From an uncultured Eubacteriales bacterium (GTDB lineage: Bacteria > Bacillota > Clostridia > Lachnospirales > Lachnospiraceae), in assembly GCA_949284175.1 (NCBI GenBank), contig CASDVE010000010.1, forward strand, positions 1 to 64,000: a stretch of DNA of 64,000 bases, read 5' to 3'. The position numbers and the translations under genes are program-made. Every line of letters begins with the position of its first letter. The stretch's first letter is position 1. Shown here in pieces: positions 61,300 to 64,000 of this stretch. The notes beneath the pieces were generated by a model, which was given only the letters and a program-made list of their open reading frames with translations, made no database searches and was not told where the DNA came from.

Positions 61300-62862
61300 A
61301 TGGAATTTAATCAAAATCAAATGAACGTCAGTGTGACAAAATCATTAAAGACCGTTCAAAATACACTGGAAACCGATTTGAATGTTCCTGATACCAAGCA
61401 GGATGTGGATAAATTAATTGAAACGAGAGGAGAAATTATCTTATCTGAGGCAGAGCCTATGGTGGATAAAATTCGTCTATCAGGGGAACTCATCACCCAT
61501 GTACTATATGCGATGCAAGGTGGCGGGATGTCCTGTTTTTTGCATTCTTATCCATTTGAAGAAGAGATTTATATGGAAGGTGTTCTTCCAGAAGACACCA
61601 TTAAGGCAGAAGGAGAACTGGATGATCTGAATGTATCCATTATTAATTCAAGAAAATTAGCGGTAAAATCTCTGCTTGCCTTTCATATCCGTTCCATTGA
61701 TGTAGATTTAATTGAAGGGGCAGAAGAAGTGACAGGAGAAGATGGGGTGCAAGTGCTAAGGACGCCTCAACGAATGACTGGGCTTGTTGTCAATAAAAAA
61801 GATATGGTTCGCTTAAAAGAAGAGGTGACAATTCCCGCTAATAAACCAAATGTGGCAGAAGTGTTATGGGAAAGGCTTTCTCTTAGAAATCCTGAGGTAC
61901 GACTTGGGAGAGAGAAAATCAGCATTAAAGGAGAACTTTTATTTTTTGCACTGTATAAAGGAGAAGAGGAAAATATCCCGTATCAAAATATGGAATGGGA
62001 ACTTCCCTTTGAAACAGAACTTCCTTGTAGAGAATGTGATGCTGGCATGATTGATAACATCAAAATGAAACTTGGTGGAAGTCAAATTGATGTGAAGCCA
62101 GATGCGGATGGAGAGCAAAGAATTGTAGCGGTGGAATGCAGTCTTGACTTGGATATTCGCATTTATGAAGAAAAGGAAATGAATTTTATTGTGGATCTTT
62201 ATTCTCCGATGAAAAAATGGGAGTTAGTGGAACGTGCATTTACTTTTGAGAATTTATTGATTCGAAATAATTCCAGAACAAGAATCAATCGAACGATTCA
62301 AATTCAAGGAAAAGGGGCTTCCCTTCTTCAAATTTGCCATGCGGATGGAACAGTAAAAATTGATGAAACAGAATATACAGAAAATGGTATTCAAGCAGAA
62401 GGCGTACTTGCCATTACCGTTTTATACATATCAGGCGACGATCGCTATCCAATTAATAGTTTTACAACTATGGTGCCATTTTCTCACCTTGTAGAAACGC
62501 CAGGGCTAAAAAAAGAAGATATTTATGAGTTGTCAGGCAGTGTAGAACAATTGAATGCGGTGATGTTAGATGCCAATGAAATTGAGATCAAAGCTGAGAT
62601 CAGTCTTGATACGATCGCCTTTAAAAAGCAGACAGGAAAAGCAGTTATTGATGCGAAAGAACTGCCATTTGATGAAGAAGAGTTTGCAAAACTTCCTGGC
62701 ATGGTTGTTTACATTGTAAAAAATGGAGATACTCTTTGGAACATTGCCAAAAAGTATGATACCACAATGCAACATTTGATGGAAATGAATGACTTGGATT
62801 CGGAAGATCTAAAAACAGGTGAAAGAATTTTTATTGCAAAAGAATCAAGAGTATTATTATAA
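61300..62862 (+). CDS. DUF3794 (SPOCS) and LysM spore-envelope protein
   Basis: A 520-residue protein with repeated DUF3794/SPOCS domains (for example IIETRGEIILSEAEPMVDKI-like, VRLGREKISIKGELLFFALY, EYTENGIQAEGVLAITVLY) and one C-terminal LysM domain (about 470-517: YIVKNGDTLWNIAKKYDTTM then QHLMEMNDL). This architecture is found in Clostridial spore-envelope proteins analogous in layout to SpoVID/SafA. The LysM domain would bind peptidoglycan. AGGAGGG at 61286-61292 is its ribosome site and lies in a hairpin. It sits between veg and ispE. Confidence 0.9.
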   Translation: MEFNQNQMNVSVTKSLKTVQNTLETDLNVPDTKQDVDKLIETRGEIILSEAEPMVDKIRLSGELITHVLYAMQGGGMSCFLHSYPFEEEIYMEGVLPEDTIKAEGELDDLNVSIINSRKLAVKSLLAFHIRSIDVDLIEGAEEVTGEDGVQVLRTPQRMTGLVVNKKDMVRLKEEVTIPANKPNVAEVLWERLSLRNPEVRLGREKISIKGELLFFALYKGEEENIPYQNMEWELPFETELPCRECDAGMIDNIKMKLGGSQIDVKPDADGEQRIVAVECSLDLDIRIYEEKEMNFIVDLYSPMKKWELVERAFTFENLLIRNNSRTRINRTIQIQGKGASLLQICHADGTVKIDETEYTENGIQAEGVLAITVLYISGDDRYPINSFTTMVPFSHLVETPGLKKEDIYELSGSVEQLNAVMLDANEIEIKAEISLDTIAFKKQTGKAVIDAKELPFDEEEFAKLPGMVVYIVKNGDTLWNIAKKYDTTMQHLMEMNDLDSEDLKTGERIFIAKESRVLL

Positions 62863-62866
62863 CGAT

Positions 62867-62938
62867 AAAAAAGTGATATGGCATACAGAGTATAGCTCTT
62901 TTAAAGAGCGAAATCAATGTTTGCTTATATCGCTTTTT
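62867..62938 (+). terminator. Terminator-like imperfect long hairpin
   Basis: AAAAAAGTGATAT near 62867-62879 pairs with ATATCGCTTTTT (62927-62938), with an internal small hairpin (GCTCTTTTAAAGAGC). It ends in T5. It separates the DUF3794 gene from ispE. Confidence 0.6.
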
Positions 62939-62978
62939 CGTTTATGGGAGGTTATAAAAGAAACAAAAAATAGTTTTG

Positions 62979-63007
62979 TTGCTTTTTTTATAAAAAATAT
63001 ATATAAT
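62979..63007 (+). promoter_or_regulatory. Promoter of ispE
   Basis: TTGCTT (62979-62984), 17 bases, TATAAT (63002-63007), about 95 bases upstream of the ispE start; a small hairpin AAATCC/GGATTT lies in the leader. Confidence 0.6.
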
Positions 63008-63102
63008 ATAATGTATACAAGATACATACTAAAATACAATGATGCAGGACATAGAAGAACGATAGAATAAAAATCCTGCGGAAAGGATTTCAGAAAGAGC
63101 AT

Positions 63103-63996
63103 ATGGATCAGATTCAGTTAAAAGCATACGGCAAAGTGAACTTGGGATTAGATGTCATAGGAAAACGTCCCAATGGATACCATGATGTTCGGATGATTAT
63201 GCAGACAGTACAGTTATTCGATCGTCTTTATATGAAGAAAATCAAAGAAGATGAAATTCGACTAACAACGAATTTAAGTTACGTTCCATGCAATGAGCAA
63301 AATCTTGTCTATAAGGCAATTGCTCTGCTTAGGAAAGAATTTCAAATAAAAGAAGGTGTTGAAGTATTTCTTGAAAAGCACATTCCTGTTTCAGCGGGAA
63401 TGGCAGGAGGAAGTACGGACTGTGGTGCCACATTATATGGATTAAACCGCATATTTTCTCTCGGCTTGAATACAAAACAATTGATGGAATATGGTGTCAA
63501 ACTAGGGGCGGATGTTCCTTATTGTATTTTGAGAGGAACGGCTCTTTCGGAAGGAATTGGAGAAGTTTTGACAAGACTGCCTTCCATGCCAAAATGCTAT
63601 ATTTTGATTGCAAAGCCATCCATTAGTGTTTCCACCAAATTTGTATATGAACACTTGGATTTGGAACGAATTGAAGAGCATCCAGATATTGATGGTATGG
63701 TTCAGGCTTTAAAAGAACAAGATTTAGAAGGAATTACAAGTCGAATGGCAAATGTCTTAGAAACAGTGACCATTCCACATCATCCAAGCATTGCACAGAT
63801 CAAGGAGCAAATGTTAAGAACAGGGGCGATGAACGCTTTAATGAGTGGTAGTGGCCCAACAGTGTTTGGTATTTATAACGATTTAGAAAAGGCAAAAAAT
63901 GCACTCTATCATATTAGAAAAATACGCATTGCGAAGCAGTCTTATCTGGTAGAACCATTCAATATACAAAAAAATAAAAAAGAGAAAAGACAATGA
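63103..63996 (+). CDS. ispE: 4-diphosphocytidyl-2-C-methyl-D-erythritol kinase IspE
   Basis: This GHMP kinase phosphorylates CDP-methylerythritol in the MEP pathway of isoprenoid synthesis. The 297-residue protein shows the substrate motif AYGKVNLGLDVIGKRPNGYH, the ATP loop PVSAGMAGGSTDCGATLYGL and the C-terminal LMSGSGPTVFGIY. The ATG at 63103 follows AGAAAGAG, a weak ribosome site. Its TGA overlaps an ATG at 63993 (ATGA), so another gene of the same operon probably begins at the right edge of the window. Confidence 0.95.
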   Translation: MDQIQLKAYGKVNLGLDVIGKRPNGYHDVRMIMQTVQLFDRLYMKKIKEDEIRLTTNLSYVPCNEQNLVYKAIALLRKEFQIKEGVEVFLEKHIPVSAGMAGGSTDCGATLYGLNRIFSLGLNTKQLMEYGVKLGADVPYCILRGTALSEGIGEVLTRLPSMPKCYILIAKPSISVSTKFVYEHLDLERIEEHPDIDGMVQALKEQDLEGITSRMANVLETVTIPHHPSIAQIKEQMLRTGAMNALMSGSGPTVFGIYNDLEKAKNALYHIRKIRIAKQSYLVEPFNIQKNKKEKRQ

Positions 63997-64000
63997 GAAA

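Noticed and set aside
62819-63070. 83-residue plus-strand reading frame after the DUF3794 gene
   Set aside because: It begins inside the DUF3794-LysM gene in another frame, runs through a terminator-like hairpin and the ispE promoter, and has no ribosome site or recognisable motif.
1-64000. CRISPR arrays, tRNA/rRNA genes and intact insertion sequences
   Set aside because: No regularly spaced repeats, no tRNA- or rRNA-like stretch and no complete transposase or integrase were noticed on reading both strands.

Overview
The window is AT-rich DNA from a spore-forming, low-GC Firmicute. I infer a Lachnospiraceae member (Clostridium cluster XIVa), because it combines a c-di-AMP cyclase operon, teichoic-acid genes, CotS-type and DUF3794/LysM spore genes, the veg/ispE neighbourhood and a gut-type mannoside locus. 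No rRNA, tRNA, CRISPR array or intact insertion sequence was seen.

Layout. 1-3920: two uncharacterised membrane proteins, the diadenylate cyclase CdaA, its regulator CdaR (YbbR) and an HPr protein. 3930-10458: a teichoic-acid/glycopolymer operon behind its own sigma-A promoter (TagG/TagH exporter, TagD, GalU, two TagB/TagF-like polymerases, a family 2 glycosyltransferase). 10459-19120: an accessory island made of live cargo and broken genes. It holds an XRE stub, a HEPN-like gene, a type II restriction-modification operon whose second methyltransferase is a deletion/frameshift remnant, a zinc-ribbon gene, dead pieces of mobile elements (a DUF6076-like protein, an excisionase, a sigma-70-like stub), a frameshifted DUF3781 gene, a truncated metallo-hydrolase, and an intact WYL regulator / GNAT-YoaP / radical SAM trio with shared candidate operators. 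19121-25349: surface functions (beta-helix protein, LCP ligase, polyprenyl glycosylphosphotransferase, HtrA). 25492-32533: a LysR regulator, a complete Opp-type peptide ABC transporter and an aromatic-acid exporter-like protein. 32559-35577: a 35-residue membrane peptide gene with its own promoter and terminator, htpG behind a perfect CIRCE operator, and a YesL-family protein.

35794-54106 is a mannoside/N-glycan utilisation locus: ROK kinase, GntR regulator, mannose-6-phosphate isomerase with an extra N-terminal domain, GH38-like enzyme, LacI regulator, sugar ABC importer, GH130 phosphorylase, GH38, GH3 and GH125. None of the enzymes has a signal peptide. Glycans would therefore be imported and trimmed inside the cell; mannose would be phosphorylated and isomerised to fructose-6-phosphate, while mannose-1-phosphate from GH130 would need a mutase such as the one at 56920.

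54364-64000 is chromosomal housekeeping and sporulation: cca, a CotS-like protein, a phosphohexomutase, a purine permease, a PrcB-like lipoprotein, veg, a DUF3794-LysM spore protein and ispE. The least ordinary signals are a hairpin that buries the ribosome site of the DUF3794-LysM gene, the shared palindromes around the WYL regulator, the HEPN gene beside the restriction system, and the 35-residue peptide gene.
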